A stretch of 64,000 nt of DNA from Croceicoccus estronivorus (GTDB lineage Bacteria > Pseudomonadota > Alphaproteobacteria > Sphingomonadales > Sphingomonadaceae), in NCBI RefSeq assembly GCF_001625325.1, contig NZ_JRQQ01000008.1:124001-188000 (forward strand), given 5' to 3'. The notes under the pieces are model-generated. The model was not told the origin of the DNA, ran no database searches, and saw only the letters and a program-made list of their open reading frames with translations. Below, piece by piece: positions 18,660 to 29,968 of the stretch. The first letter of the stretch is position 1. Each line of letters begins with the position of its first letter. Both the position numbers and the translations under genes were made by a program.

Positions 18660-19187
18660 TTACGCTTCCCGCAAGCGGGGCATGAGTTCGACGAAGTTAC
18701 AAGGCCGATTCCGACTGTCGAGTTGTTCAGCCAATATACCGTCCCAGCCGTCCTTCACAGCTCCATTGGAGCCTGGGAGGGCAAAGACATATGTTCCTCT
18801 GGCTACTACTGCACAGGCACGCGACTGGACCGTCGAAGTGCCGATTGTCTTGAAACTGAGCCAGCGGAACAGTTCGCCAAAACCCGGGATATCCCGGGTT
18901 TTGATGCGTTCCAATGCTTCGGGTGTTACGTCCCGCCCGGTCAGGCCAGTGCCTCCGGTGGAAACGATGGCATCGATGTTCGGATCGTCAATCCAGACGT
19001 TCAGTCTTTCGACCAGCACGTTTGCGTCGTCTTTTTCAATTGCACGAGCGACGAGGGTATGTCCTGCGGATTGGACCCGCGCGGCGAGAATATCGCCGGA
19101 TGTGTCATCGTCTGGCCCGCGCGTGTCCGAAACCGTCAGGATAGCAATGTTGATCGGCTTGAATGGCCGTTCCGGATCAATAGCCAT
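18660..19187 (-). CDS. moaB: Molybdenum cofactor biosynthesis protein MoaB
   Basis: A 175-residue protein with the MoCF-biosynthesis (MoaB/MogA) fold that binds molybdopterin. Recognised by ILTVSDTRGPDDDTSG (about 15-30), VSTGGTGLTGRDVTPEAL (about 75-92), the RAC/ARGTYVFALPGS segment and WDGILAEQLDSR. Start ATG 19187 overlaps the end of the transglycosylase gene by 11 bases; an extended frame to 19310 is non-conserved. It is the last gene of a three-gene minus-strand operon with unrelated functions. In many bacteria MoaB is distinct from the adenylating MogA and may be accessory. Confidence 0.92.
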   Translation of the reverse strand: MAIDPERPFKPINIAILTVSDTRGPDDDTSGDILAARVQSAGHTLVARAIEKDDANVLVERLNVWIDDPNIDAIVSTGGTGLTGRDVTPEALERIKTRDIPGFGELFRWLSFKTIGTSTVQSRACAVVARGTYVFALPGSNGAVKDGWDGILAEQLDSRNRPCNFVELMPRLREA

Positions 19188-20967
19188 TGTCAGGTGTGTC
19201 GCTTGCCGCGAGGTAAGTGCGCCCGCCATCGCTAACGCCGGGGAATAGTGGCCAACGATCCTGGGCAAGCGCAACGCGACTAGGGGAGTCTGCGTTGGCC
19301 TGGCGCTCATACATCCAGTAGTTGCGAGTTACGATGGCGACATATCCACGCGTCTCCCAGTAGGGGATGGACTCCATCCAGAGGAGCGGATCGCCCTGAT
19401 CCCTGATTTCAGTATTCCAGCGCGTAACAGGTGAAAGGCCTGCATTATATGCGGCCATCACTTTGGGTAAAAGGCCGCCTGTACCCGAGGAATCCCGCAA
19501 GGCTTCCAATGTCCGCTGGCCAAACGCCAGATTGATTTCGGGCTTGGCCAACTCGGCATATGTGCCGTTCATGTTGATTGAAGCGGCATAGTGTTGCGCA
19601 GTTCCGGGCATTATCTGCATCAGCCCGCGTGCACCCGCCGGGCTGACTACGCTGGTGCGGAAATTGGATTCCTGGAGTGCGTGGGCATAGACGAGTGCGG
19701 GATCCACGCGCCAGCCAGTGCTAGGTTGCCATTTGGGAGTGGGAAAGCGGGACGCCGGTTCCGGATTGCCGCCACGTGGCGCATTATATGCCATCCACAG
19801 TTGAGTGGCCGGCATGCCAAAATCGCGAGCGAGACGCGATAACGCATCGAACTGTCGGGGATCTCCGATCTTTGCTTGGTGACGCAGCACCTCGTCGGCA
19901 AGATCATATTCGCCAATTTCAACCAGACCGGCCGCAATCCGGACATTGGGAATGTCGCGCAATGCTTTCCAGTCATCGCTGCTAAAGTCGGCCTGCGCAT
20001 ATGTCGAGGGAACCTGCTGTCCCAATTGTTCCAGCGCCAGCATTCCGTAAAGTGTGTCGTCAGCCTTGGCCGCACTGCGCAGCAAGCTGGCCGCTTTCTC
20101 CGGTGCGCGGCAACGGATCTGCGCGCGACTGGCCCAATAATATCCTGCCGCACCGAGCTCTGGATTAGAAGCACGACGCGCGGTTTTTTCGAACCGGCTC
20201 GCGGCGGTCTCGCAATCTCCCAGTCGCCAGGAGGCTAAACCGGCGACCCAATCCCCTTCAGCTACCCAGTCACCGGACCCTTCCGAAACACGGAGGGCCA
20301 TTGCGAGCGCTGCAGGGTCGTCATTCTCGATATAATAGCTCCAGGCCACACGCTGGCGCCATTCTGCGCGAGCTGCGGAACTGAGCGACGAATCGATGCC
20401 ATCCAGCAATTGCCGGGCGCCATCCGGATCGTCGTTCTTTATCCGTTCGAGGATGGCCGAAGAAATCGAAGCAGGCATCGTTCCGTCATCGACGGAGCGA
20501 GGGCGAATGCGCTTGGGCTGACTGCCCTGAGAATAAAATGTCTGTTCCTGCGGAAGACTGGGTGCAAACTCCAGTCCACGGCGCAAACCCAGCCGGCTCA
20601 TCTGGGCGGCTTGTGGCAAATCGCGGGCCGTATCATCGGCCAGCCATGCCTGGATCAGAGGCAATTCGATCTTGGGCGAATTCGCGGCAAGATAATATTC
20701 AGCCATTGCGACTTCGTGCAGGGGGCCGTCATCATCCTTGGCCAGCAAATCCTGAACCCGCGTCCAATCTTCGCCTCTGATCGCATCGAAGACGGAACGA
20801 TAATACTCCTGTTCCCGGCGGCTAAGTACGGACGGCACCTGATTGGTGGTGGCTCTTGCGCTGAAGTATTCAGCCGAACTGCGGGCTTCCGCCGCATATG
20901 GAGCGAAAGCTACGAAACCGGCCACGAGCGTGGCGGACAGCAGTTTGGCGTTCAGCAGTTCCCTCAT
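19177..20967 (-). CDS. Soluble lytic murein transglycosylase
   Basis: A 596-residue exported lytic transglycosylase that cleaves peptidoglycan glycan strands. The start MRELLNAKLLSATLVAG gives a signal peptide ending near AAEA (residue about 23); an ATG nine codons upstream is possible. A long alpha-helical superhelix (about 40-400) with TPR-like repeats precedes the SLT domain: YAHALQESNFRTSVVSP (catalytic Glu), AGARGLMQIMPGTAQHYA and KVMAAYNAGLSPVTRW. The architecture is that of Slt70. It starts six bases after the stop of the UDG-like gene, indicating one transcript. Confidence 0.93.
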   Translation of the reverse strand: MRELLNAKLLSATLVAGFVAFAPYAAEARSSAEYFSARATTNQVPSVLSRREQEYYRSVFDAIRGEDWTRVQDLLAKDDDGPLHEVAMAEYYLAANSPKIELPLIQAWLADDTARDLPQAAQMSRLGLRRGLEFAPSLPQEQTFYSQGSQPKRIRPRSVDDGTMPASISSAILERIKNDDPDGARQLLDGIDSSLSSAARAEWRQRVAWSYYIENDDPAALAMALRVSEGSGDWVAEGDWVAGLASWRLGDCETAASRFEKTARRASNPELGAAGYYWASRAQIRCRAPEKAASLLRSAAKADDTLYGMLALEQLGQQVPSTYAQADFSSDDWKALRDIPNVRIAAGLVEIGEYDLADEVLRHQAKIGDPRQFDALSRLARDFGMPATQLWMAYNAPRGGNPEPASRFPTPKWQPSTGWRVDPALVYAHALQESNFRTSVVSPAGARGLMQIMPGTAQHYAASINMNGTYAELAKPEINLAFGQRTLEALRDSSGTGGLLPKVMAAYNAGLSPVTRWNTEIRDQGDPLLWMESIPYWETRGYVAIVTRNYWMYERQANADSPSRVALAQDRWPLFPGVSDGGRTYLAASDTPDNGY

Positions 20968-20972
20968 GAGCT

Positions 20973-21734
20973 TCACAGCGGTGAATCCGTCCATTCGAGC
21001 CAGCGTTGCCAGAATGCCGATCGCGCCTTCGTTCGGGCAAGTAATGCGGCAAGATCCCATCCGGCAATAACCGGTACCATTCCACCTTCATGGTTTATTT
21101 TTTGTAAACTTACAGGGCTTTGCGTCGGATCGTGGCCGAGAAGCGGCAGAATGTTCCTGCCGAATATGGCTAATCTTTTCGGTGCGACCAAGCTTATATG
21201 GTGCAGTGTGACTGCACCCATTCCGCTTAGCGCAATGGCGTTCCAGTCTGCCAACGGAGTGTTTCGCGGCAGCACGGATGCAAAATACACAGCTTCCTGC
21301 TGGACGCCCATAGCCGATAGCATGGCGTCCAGCAAACTTCCCAAGGGGCCGGAAAGCAGCTGTTCGCGATCGTCGGATTCCGGTTCGGCCACCAGTACCA
21401 TCAGCTCCGGATGGGCGGAACCACGTGGAACCACGCGCGGACTGGCACCGCCTTGATCCAAGGCAGGTTCATTTAACCACCAACCTGCAAAATCCTTCAG
21501 TGTTTCGGGCAAGGATTCGCGTTGTGTTAGCGAGTTCTGTTGAGGCGCAGGCTCCGGCGATGGGGCTGCAGTTCGGGGCAAACCTACGCTTGCAAGTTCG
21601 TCCTCAGTCTTCTTTTGATCTGGGATCCAGGGGTGTGTTTCGTCCAGAAACTGCAAATCCACGCCTGCTTCGCGCCACCAGTTCAGAGCACCGGTGACCA
21701 GTTCCAGCGGGGTTCGATTTGCGTGTCCTCCCAT
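20973..21734 (-). CDS. Uracil-DNA glycosylase-like protein lacking cluster cysteines
   Basis: A 253-residue protein that resembles the family 4/5 uracil-DNA glycosylases found at this site in related bacteria. The N-terminus LELVTGALNWWREAGVDLQF and the core LVAEPESDDREQLLSGPLGS, VYFASVLPRNTP and RLAIFGRNILPLLG follow the order of the fold. The protein contains no cysteine at all, so the four ligands of the usual 4Fe-4S cluster are missing, and the C-terminal HPSxLL motif is replaced by AGWDLAALL. It is therefore probably a structural relative with changed or no glycosylase activity. The start at 21734 is the best-placed ATG; the frame is open to 21929. It overlaps nothing and leads the slt-moaB operon. 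Confidence 0.7.
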   Translation of the reverse strand: MGGHANRTPLELVTGALNWWREAGVDLQFLDETHPWIPDQKKTEDELASVGLPRTAAPSPEPAPQQNSLTQRESLPETLKDFAGWWLNEPALDQGGASPRVVPRGSAHPELMVLVAEPESDDREQLLSGPLGSLLDAMLSAMGVQQEAVYFASVLPRNTPLADWNAIALSGMGAVTLHHISLVAPKRLAIFGRNILPLLGHDPTQSPVSLQKINHEGGMVPVIAGWDLAALLARTKARSAFWQRWLEWTDSPL

Positions 21735-21842
21735 CTTGCGGGTCTTGACCTGCCGTTGCGCAGCAATCAAGGCGTTAATGCATATACCATGCGTCGAACG
21801 GCGCAGTTGTGAGACAAGATCGGGATAACAGGATAGCAGGCC

Positions 21843-23489
<1,647 letters not shown>

Positions 23490-23498
23490 GAGGCCCGT

Positions 23499-24311
23499 TT
23501 GGTACTTACCGAAATTGCCTATGCGAAAGTGAACCTCGCGCTGCATGTTCGACACAGGCGCGAGGATGGCTACCACGAGCTAGAGACCCTCTTCGCGTTC
23601 GCGGACGTTGGAGATCGGCTGACGGCGCGCGGTTCCGAAGTGGATAAGCTTAGAATTATCGGTGAGTTTGCTGCTGAGTTAGCTGCCCCATTTGGAAACA
23701 TCGTTTCCAGGGCACTTGGCGTGCTACCTCGGGCGGATGGACTGGATATTGAATTGGAGAAGAACCTGCCGGTTGCGGCAGGGCTTGGCGGTGGATCTGC
23801 CGATGCAGGTGCTATTTTTCGCCTCGTAGAGCGGACGCACGGTCTGCCTGATGACTGGCTTGCTCGGGCAGCGCGTCTGGGGGCGGATGTGCCTGCTTGC
23901 GTTGAAAGTGTGACATGCGTTGGTCGAGGCACTGGGGCCGATATCGAAACGGTCGCAAGCGATCTATCCAGCACGCCGATTTTAATGGTGAACTTGCGGG
24001 AGGAAATGCCAACGGGGCCCGTGTTTTCTGGTTGGGACGGAATCGATCGTGGCCCCTTGCCGCAAGGGCCGGTGAGCCGAATTGCGGCAGAGGGGCGTAA
24101 TGACCTCGAAGAGGCAGCCATTGCAATCTGTCCGGGTATAGCAACCGTACTCGCTTCTCTGCGCAAAACGGATGCGTTTCTTGTGCGAATGTCGGGATCT
24201 GGGGCGACCTGTTTTGCCCTTTACCACAATCATGACGCCATGAAACGCGCGGCGGAATCCATCGCACAGGATTATCCAGGATGGTGGATAAAGACTGGAA
24301 GCCTGAGATGA
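23499..24311 (+). CDS. ispE: 4-diphosphocytidyl-2-C-methyl-D-erythritol kinase
   Basis: A 270-residue GHMP kinase of the MEP isoprenoid pathway, phosphorylating CDP-methylerythritol. Start is TTG 23499, preceded by AAGAGG. Family motifs: EIAYAKVNLALHVRHRREDG (about 5-24), the ATP loop LPVAAGLGGGSADAGA (about 89-104), and the C-terminal VRMSGSGATCFALY. The gene end overlaps the next start by ATGA. Confidence 0.93.
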   Translation: MVLTEIAYAKVNLALHVRHRREDGYHELETLFAFADVGDRLTARGSEVDKLRIIGEFAAELAAPFGNIVSRALGVLPRADGLDIELEKNLPVAAGLGGGSADAGAIFRLVERTHGLPDDWLARAARLGADVPACVESVTCVGRGTGADIETVASDLSSTPILMVNLREEMPTGPVFSGWDGIDRGPLPQGPVSRIAAEGRNDLEEAAIAICPGIATVLASLRKTDAFLVRMSGSGATCFALYHNHDAMKRAAESIAQDYPGWWIKTGSLR

Positions 24312-25033
24312 AAGATCTACCGTGGAAAATGATTGGGACGCCGAGGTTCGGTGGTATCCTCATTGTGGCGGACCATGCTTCCAACCGTGTGCCGGCGGAT
24401 ATTGAACTTGGTATCGATCCAGGATTGTTGAACGCGCATATTGCCATCGATATCGGTGTCGCTGGTATTGCCGCAAAACTTGCTGCTCACACGGGTGCGT
24501 CTGCTCTTCTGGGCAATGTCAGCCGTCTTGTTTGCGATACCAATCGCACGGAACAGGATCCGGCCGCCATTCCGGAAATTACCGATGGCTTTCCTGTTCC
24601 GGGCAACGTTGGGATCGACCGCGAGGACAGACTGGCGCGTTTCCATAGGCCGTTCCATGCGCAATTGTCCCGCTTGCTCGTCGATGCTCCGCCGTCTTTG
24701 ACGCTGATCCTGCACAGCTACACGCCAAGCCTGACAAGTCGGCCAGATGAGATACGACCATGGCATTGCGGCTTGTTGTACGATGAAGATGAGCGTGGCG
24801 CGCGCGCTGCATTTCCGTTGTTGGAAGCGGAAGGCCTGATCGTAGGGGATCAGTTCCCCTATTCAGGTAAGGTGTATAATGCGGCAATCGAGCGGCACGT
24901 CGAAAACGATGGGCGCCCATATCTCTACATCGAGATCCGCCAGGATCTGATTGCTGATGATGCAGGGCAGAGCGAATGGGCAGAGCGTCTTTGGCGGATA
25001 TGCAATGCCGTAGCCGTTGAGCTAGCCGGATAA
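24308..25033 (+). CDS. N-formylglutamate amidohydrolase family protein
   Basis: A 241-residue member of the N-formylglutamate amidohydrolase (HutG2/Zn-carboxypeptidase-like) family, which hydrolyses N-formyl-L-glutamate to glutamate and formate in one histidine degradation route. Motifs: ILIVADHASNRVPADI (about 17-32, metal ligand His), VSRLVCDTNRTEQDPAAIP, LILHSYTPSL and YLYIEIRQDLIAD. I chose ATG 24308, which forms an ATGA overlap with ispE and is preceded by GGAAG; an ATG at 24281 is also in frame. No other hut gene is present, so the true substrate may differ. Confidence 0.85.
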   Translation: MKDLPWKMIGTPRFGGILIVADHASNRVPADIELGIDPGLLNAHIAIDIGVAGIAAKLAAHTGASALLGNVSRLVCDTNRTEQDPAAIPEITDGFPVPGNVGIDREDRLARFHRPFHAQLSRLLVDAPPSLTLILHSYTPSLTSRPDEIRPWHCGLLYDEDERGARAAFPLLEAEGLIVGDQFPYSGKVYNAAIERHVENDGRPYLYIEIRQDLIADDAGQSEWAERLWRICNAVAVELAG

Positions 25034-25146
25034 TGGCGCGTGGCGGGATGCTGCATTCTGCCATTTTCCGCTTCGGCTGAAGCAGAACCTGCGGTAGGGC
25101 GGCCCCAAGTTATCTTTGAACCCGAGTTTGGACCGGAGCCAATATC

Positions 25147-27003
25147 ATGCCTGCCTATCGTTCACGCACATCCACTCATGGCCGCAATATGGCCGGTGCT
25201 CGTGGCCTGTGGCGCGCGACGGGTATGAAAGATGGTGACTTCGGCAAGCCGATCATCGCTGTCGTCAACAGTTTCACGCAGTTTGTGCCTGGCCATGTCC
25301 ATCTCAAGGACTTGGGGCAGATGGTTGCGCGCGAGATCGAAGCGGCAGGGGGGGTGGCCAAGGAATTCAACACTATCGCGGTCGATGATGGCATCGCCAT
25401 GGGCCACGATGGCATGCTTTACTCGTTGCCGAGCCGGGATCTTATCGCCGACAGCGTGGAGTACATGGTCAATGCTCACTGCGCTGATGCAATGGTCTGC
25501 ATCTCGAACTGCGACAAGATCACGCCCGGTATGTTGATGGCGGCGTTGCGCATCAATATCCCGGTTGTATTCGTTTCGGGCGGCCCAATGGAAGCAGGCA
25601 AGGTTGTTCTGCGGGGGAAGGAGCATGCTCTCGATCTCGTTGACGCTATGGTCGCAGCTGCTGACGAAAGCATGACAGACGAGGAAGTTACGAGCATCGA
25701 GCGCTCGGCTTGCCCGACTTGCGGCTCATGCTCCGGGATGTTCACTGCCAATTCGATGAACTGCCTGACCGAAGCCTTGGGGCTCTCCTTGCCGGGCAAT
25801 GGTTCCATGCTGGCTACTCACGCAGAGCGCGAGCGCTTGTTTCTGCAGGCGGGTCGTCTTGTAGTGGATCTATGTCGCCGCTATTACGAGGAAGATGACG
25901 AGTCCGTTCTGCCCCGGGCTGTCGCGAGCTTTGAAGCGTTCGAGAATGCGATGTCACTCGATATCGCGATGGGGGGATCGACCAACACAGTGCTGCATTT
26001 GCTGGCCGCTGCACAGGAGGCAGGGGTCGACTTCACTATGACCGATATTGATCGCCTGTCCCGCAGGGTGCCGGTGCTGTCCAAGGTGGCGCCTGCCAAG
26101 GCCGATGTGCATATGGAAGACGTTCATCGCGCCGGCGGGATCATGGCCATTCTGGGCGAATTGGACCGGGCAGGACTGCTTCATACCGGATTGCCGACAG
26201 TCCATGCTCCGACATTGGCTGATGCGCTCAACAGATGGGACATTGGCCGGACGAATGACGCGGATGTTCGTGATTTTTATCGCGCAGCCCCAGGCGGTGT
26301 GCCGACCCAGACGGCGTTCAGTCAGGACCGGCGCTGGGATGAACTCGATCTGGACCGGAAAAACGGGGTTATTCGGTCGGCCGATAATGCATTCAGCAAG
26401 GACGGGGGCCTTGCTGTCCTGTCCGGTAACATCGCCGTCGATGGCTGCATTGTAAAAACGGCTGGTGTCGATGATTCCATTCTCAAGTTCACGGGGCCGG
26501 CCAAAGTCTATGAAAGCCAGGATGCCGCAGTCGCGGCAATTCTGACTGGGCAGGTTGAGGCGGGGGATGTCGTCGTCATTCGTTACGAAGGGCCGAAAGG
26601 CGGGCCGGGCATGCAGGAAATGTTGTATCCGACCAGCTACCTGAAGTCCAAAGGTCTGGGTGCGGCGTGTGCTCTGATCACCGATGGACGCTTTTCCGGT
26701 GGTACGTCCGGTTTGTCGATCGGCCATGTCTCGCCGGAAGCGGCGGAAGGAGGCTTGATCGGTCTGGTCGAAAATGGCGACGAGATCGCAATCGACATCC
26801 CAAACAGGACAATTCGTCTTGTCGTTGGGGATGAAGAACTCGCGAACCGCCGCGCAGCGATGGAAGCTAGGGGCGAAAATGCCTGGCAGCCGGCCAAGCC
26901 GCGCAAGCGCAAGGTGTCAGTGGCTCTGCAGGCTTACGCAGCGATGACAACCAGTGCGGCTCGTGGCGCAGTACGCGATCTGTCTCAGCTCAAGCGTCGC
27001 TAA
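25147..27003 (+). CDS. ilvD: Dihydroxy-acid dehydratase
   Basis: A 618-residue IlvD/Edd-family dehydratase of valine, leucine and isoleucine synthesis, located in the cytoplasm. The iron-sulfur ligands are in [15 protein letters not shown] (about 118-132) and [18 protein letters not shown] (about 191-208). [11 protein letters not shown] and [19 protein letters not shown] near the C-terminus are the substrate-binding signatures. Length matches bacterial IlvD, and the features fit it better than phosphogluconate dehydratase (for example the [20 protein letters not shown] start). Confidence 0.96.
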   Translation: MPAYRSRTSTHGRNMAGARGLWRATGMKDGDFGKPIIAVVNSFTQFVPGHVHLKDLGQMVAREIEAAGGVAKEFNTIAVDDGIAMGHDGMLYSLPSRDLIADSVEYMVNAHCADAMVCISNCDKITPGMLMAALRINIPVVFVSGGPMEAGKVVLRGKEHALDLVDAMVAAADESMTDEEVTSIERSACPTCGSCSGMFTANSMNCLTEALGLSLPGNGSMLATHAERERLFLQAGRLVVDLCRRYYEEDDESVLPRAVASFEAFENAMSLDIAMGGSTNTVLHLLAAAQEAGVDFTMTDIDRLSRRVPVLSKVAPAKADVHMEDVHRAGGIMAILGELDRAGLLHTGLPTVHAPTLADALNRWDIGRTNDADVRDFYRAAPGGVPTQTAFSQDRRWDELDLDRKNGVIRSADNAFSKDGGLAVLSGNIAVDGCIVKTAGVDDSILKFTGPAKVYESQDAAVAAILTGQVEAGDVVVIRYEGPKGGPGMQEMLYPTSYLKSKGLGAACALITDGRFSGGTSGLSIGHVSPEAAEGGLIGLVENGDEIAIDIPNRTIRLVVGDEELANRRAAMEARGENAWQPAKPRKRKVSVALQAYAAMTTSAARGAVRDLSQLKRR

Positions 27004-27377
27004 TGGAGGCATTCTGCCGCCATTTGATTGCAGGTGGGATAATGTTTCTTGCTGCCTGCAATCAGGGTGGAGGGGCAGATTCGTCGACGTCCGGGACTAT
27101 GGAGCGGCTTGCTTGCGCGCTTGATGGGGGTGAGCAATTTGCGCCGGCCTGCACGGTGGAGCGAAGTCGTGAAGATGGCGGCTTGTTTTTGACAGTGCGT
27201 CATCCCGACGGGGGCTTTCGCCGTTTCGAAGTTCTGAAAGATGGTCGTGGGTTGGACGTTGCCGATGGCATGCAGCCGGCCCAGACGCGATTTTCGGGCG
27301 AGTTCCTTGAAGTTTCCATAGCGACCGATCGCTATCGTTTTCCTGCCACGGCGAAAGACAGTGCAAGCAACCCCTGA
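27003..27377 (+). CDS. Putative small lipoprotein
   Basis: A 124-residue protein with an N-terminal hydrophobic stretch and a lipobox LAAC ending at Cys19 (IMFLAACNQGG), so probably an exported lipoprotein. The mature part has two Cys (RLACALDG and FAPACTVER) that may form a disulfide and a beta-rich segment LFLTVRHPDGGFRRFEVLKD. I do not recognise a named family. Its ATG overlaps the ilvD stop by one base and its end overlaps the NAD(P)HX repair gene by 17 bases, so it is in the same transcript. Confidence 0.7.
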   Translation: MEAFCRHLIAGGIMFLAACNQGGGADSSTSGTMERLACALDGGEQFAPACTVERSREDGGLFLTVRHPDGGFRRFEVLKDGRGLDVADGMQPAQTRFSGEFLEVSIATDRYRFPATAKDSASNP

Positions 27378-28761
27378 TCAGATCCTTACCGTGGCCCAGA
27401 TGCGCGCTGCGGAGGAAGCTCTCATCACCGGTGGAGAGACAGTTGATTCGCTTATGCAGATCGCTGGGCGGGGGGCGGCCGAGTATGTCTGGCGTTTGGC
27501 GGGACATCGAAAGGTCACGGTGTTGTGCGGTCCGGGTAACAATGGCGGTGATGGTTATGTGATCGCAGAATGTCTGCGGGCGCGGGGCGCACCAGTTGCA
27601 GTGGTAGCGCCATATGATCCCGCGACGGATGCAGCTCGCAATGCCCGTGCCGCTTACTGCGGGGACATTCTGGATGGAGCGGCCCGGCCGCATGGAGATG
27701 TGCTGGTCGACTGTCTGTTTGGCAGCGGTCTTAGTCGCCCTCTGGATTCGGTGGCATTTCGTTGCCTGACAGAATTGGCGCGAAGCCATACGCAACGCAT
27801 CGCCATCGACATGCCTAGTGGTATCGACAGCGATGCCGGAATCGCCCTGAACAGTTGGCTCCCCACTTATGATCTGACGATAGCGCTGGGGGCATGGAAA
27901 TACGCCCATTGGTTGATCCCGTCACAAGAGTGGATGGGGGATCGACGCCTTGTCCCTATTGGCATTGGAGCGGCGGAGGGTGCCGCAGCACTCATAGACA
28001 AACCCCGTCTCTCTGCTCCGGCAATTGATGCGCACAAATATTCACGTGGCCTTGCCGTGGTTGTCGCTGGCGAAATGCCGGGTGCTACCTTGCTGTCATG
28101 CGCAGCCGCGATGAAGGGTGGGGCAGGTTACGTGAAGCTTGCGTCCAATGACCCGCCTGTTTCACGTCCGGCTGAACTTGTCGTGGACATGTCGCCGGTC
28201 GACGTCGCATTGGAAGATTCCCGGATATGCTCTGTTCTGATTGGACCAGGTATGGGGCGATCTCCTGCGATGCGAGAGCGACTGAAGGCAGTGCTTACCG
28301 GGTATTGTCCTCTCGTGCTCGACGCGGATGCCCTGATATTGTTTGATCCCGACCTGTTAGACAGCCAGAATCGTGCAATCGTCGCGACCCCGCACGAGGG
28401 TGAGTTGAAGAAGCTCGCTGCGGCCTATGGCATTGAGGGCGGCAGCAGGCTGCACATTGCCAAGGTTCTTGCTCGAGCGAGCGGCATGGTCATTGTTGCC
28501 AAGGGACCGGATACGATCATAGCGGCGCCGGATGGACGTGTTGCGATAGCCCAAGGGGCAACGAGCTGGTTATCCGTTGCAGGGACAGGTGACGTTCTTG
28601 CTGGGCTGGTTGTCAGCCGGTTGTCGACCGACGCTGAGCCTTTTGCTGCTGCTTGCGAGGCTGTTTGGCTCCATGGAGAAGCGGCTCGTCTGTCAGGCCC
28701 CGTTTTTACTGCTGCCGAACTCGTTACGAGAATATCGACGGCTTACGCCGCCTGCTTGTGA
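27361..28761 (+). CDS. nnr: Bifunctional NAD(P)H-hydrate epimerase / ADP-dependent dehydratase
   Basis: A 466-residue two-domain enzyme that repairs hydrated NADH and NADPH. The N-terminal epimerase domain has VTVLCGPGNNGGDGYVIAEC (about 54-73) and DMPSGIDSDAG. The C-terminal kinase-like dehydratase domain has the region LIGPGMGRSP, LDADALILFDPDLL, ATPHEGELKKLA and the signature AGTGDVLAGLV. Start is GTG 27361 within the preceding gene. Confidence 0.94.
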   Translation: MQATPDQILTVAQMRAAEEALITGGETVDSLMQIAGRGAAEYVWRLAGHRKVTVLCGPGNNGGDGYVIAECLRARGAPVAVVAPYDPATDAARNARAAYCGDILDGAARPHGDVLVDCLFGSGLSRPLDSVAFRCLTELARSHTQRIAIDMPSGIDSDAGIALNSWLPTYDLTIALGAWKYAHWLIPSQEWMGDRRLVPIGIGAAEGAAALIDKPRLSAPAIDAHKYSRGLAVVVAGEMPGATLLSCAAAMKGGAGYVKLASNDPPVSRPAELVVDMSPVDVALEDSRICSVLIGPGMGRSPAMRERLKAVLTGYCPLVLDADALILFDPDLLDSQNRAIVATPHEGELKKLAAAYGIEGGSRLHIAKVLARASGMVIVAKGPDTIIAAPDGRVAIAQGATSWLSVAGTGDVLAGLVVSRLSTDAEPFAAACEAVWLHGEAARLSGPVFTAAELVTRISTAYAACL

Positions 28762-28771
28762 GTATCGGCAA

Positions 28772-29968
28772 TTGAATGAAATCGAAGAAATCGTACGTGT
28801 TGCCGCCAAGGGTGACGGTGTCACCGCTTCGGGCAGGCATATAGCGGGAACTGCGCCTGGGGATTTGGTCTTGCCCGATGGTTCGATCAGGCCCGGGCCG
28901 CATCGCATGGCTCCTGCGTGTCGGCATTTTGGAGTGTGCGGGGGATGCCAACTCCAGCACTGCGATGAGGATACTCTTGCACGTTTTGTGACGGAAAGGG
29001 TGGTGCTGGCGGCTGAAGGGCAAGGTATTTCCGCCGAACACTTGCATGAGACACACCTTTCCCCGGCACATAGCCGCCGTCGGGCAACGCTCCACGTGAT
29101 AAACGGCGGAGGCCGCCCGCTGATAGGTATCAGGGAACAGGGCTCCCACAGGATTGTCGATCTGAAAGAATGCCCAATCCTGGTGCCAGACCTATTCGCC
29201 CTGGTCATGCCATTGCGTGCCTTGCTTGCGCGCAGGAAAGGGAAATATGGCGGAGATATATCGCTGACTCTCACGGATCAGGGAGCCGACATAGGAATAA
29301 AGGGCCTTGCCTTTGAAGGCCTGGCCGAGACGGAAGCATTGCTTGATTTTGCAAAAGAGCATGATCTGGCGCGGCTGACACTTGATCAGGGGTATGGGCC
29401 TGAAACCATGTGGGAACCCGAACCGGTCACAGTCTCGCTTTCGGGCATGGCCGTTGGCTTTCCGTCTGGCGCCTTTCTGCAGGCAACGCATGATGGGGAA
29501 GCTGCGTTGGTTTCTGCCGCGCGGGATTGGCTGGCCGGGGCGGCAACCATTGCCGATCTGTTTTCCGGTCTTGGCACCTTTGCTTTCGCATTGGCAAAGC
29601 CAGCCAAAGTGCTCGCCGTGGAGGCTGCGCAGGATGCCCATCTCGCTTGCAAGGCCGCCGCTGCGCATGGGCAAATGCCGATCCATGCAATGCATCGGGA
29701 CCTGTTCCGTAATCCGCTTCAGCCTGACGAACTAAATCGCTTCGATGCCATTTTGCTTGACCCACCGCGAGCAGGAGCCCGGGAACAGGTGAAGTTACTT
29801 GCGGAAAGTAACACGCCGCGGATCGTATATGTAAGTTGTAATCCGGCAAGTTGGTCTCGCGATGCCAAGATATTGATCGACGGCGGCTATCGGCTTGTTC
29901 ACTTGCGCCCTGTGGGCCAGTTTCGGTGGTCCACTCATGTCGAGTTAGTGAGTCTTTTTACTCGCTGA
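28772..29968 (+). CDS. TrmA/RlmD-family 23S rRNA (or tRNA) uracil-C5 methyltransferase
   Basis: A SAM-dependent RNA m5U methyltransferase of 398 residues from TTG 28772; an ATG upstream at 28577 would read through the previous gene. A short TRAM-like N-terminal domain (EIVRVAAKGDGVTASGRHI) is followed by the 4Fe-4S motif CRHFGVCGGCQLQHC (about 50-64). The SAM-binding part contains IADLFSGLGTFAFALA, and the catalytic region LDPPRAGAREQV and IVYVSCNPASWSRDA holds the Cys nucleophile. RlmD, RlmC and TrmA are not distinguishable by eye. It is convergent with the hydrolase 1 gene, overlapping its end by 11 bases. Confidence 0.88.
   Translation: MNEIEEIVRVAAKGDGVTASGRHIAGTAPGDLVLPDGSIRPGPHRMAPACRHFGVCGGCQLQHCDEDTLARFVTERVVLAAEGQGISAEHLHETHLSPAHSRRRATLHVINGGGRPLIGIREQGSHRIVDLKECPILVPDLFALVMPLRALLARRKGKYGGDISLTLTDQGADIGIKGLAFEGLAETEALLDFAKEHDLARLTLDQGYGPETMWEPEPVTVSLSGMAVGFPSGAFLQATHDGEAALVSAARDWLAGAATIADLFSGLGTFAFALAKPAKVLAVEAAQDAHLACKAAAAHGQMPIHAMHRDLFRNPLQPDELNRFDAILLDPPRAGAREQVKLLAESNTPRIVYVSCNPASWSRDAKILIDGGYRLVHLRPVGQFRWSTHVELVSLFTR

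Noticed and set aside
18240-19235. 331-codon plus-strand frame across the GIY-YIG and moaB genes
   Set aside because: It runs across two genes with clear motifs on other frames; the product has no recognisable domain.
20410-21456. 348-codon plus-strand frame opposite slt and the UDG-like gene
   Set aside because: Antisense to the transglycosylase with its catalytic motif; no conserved features.
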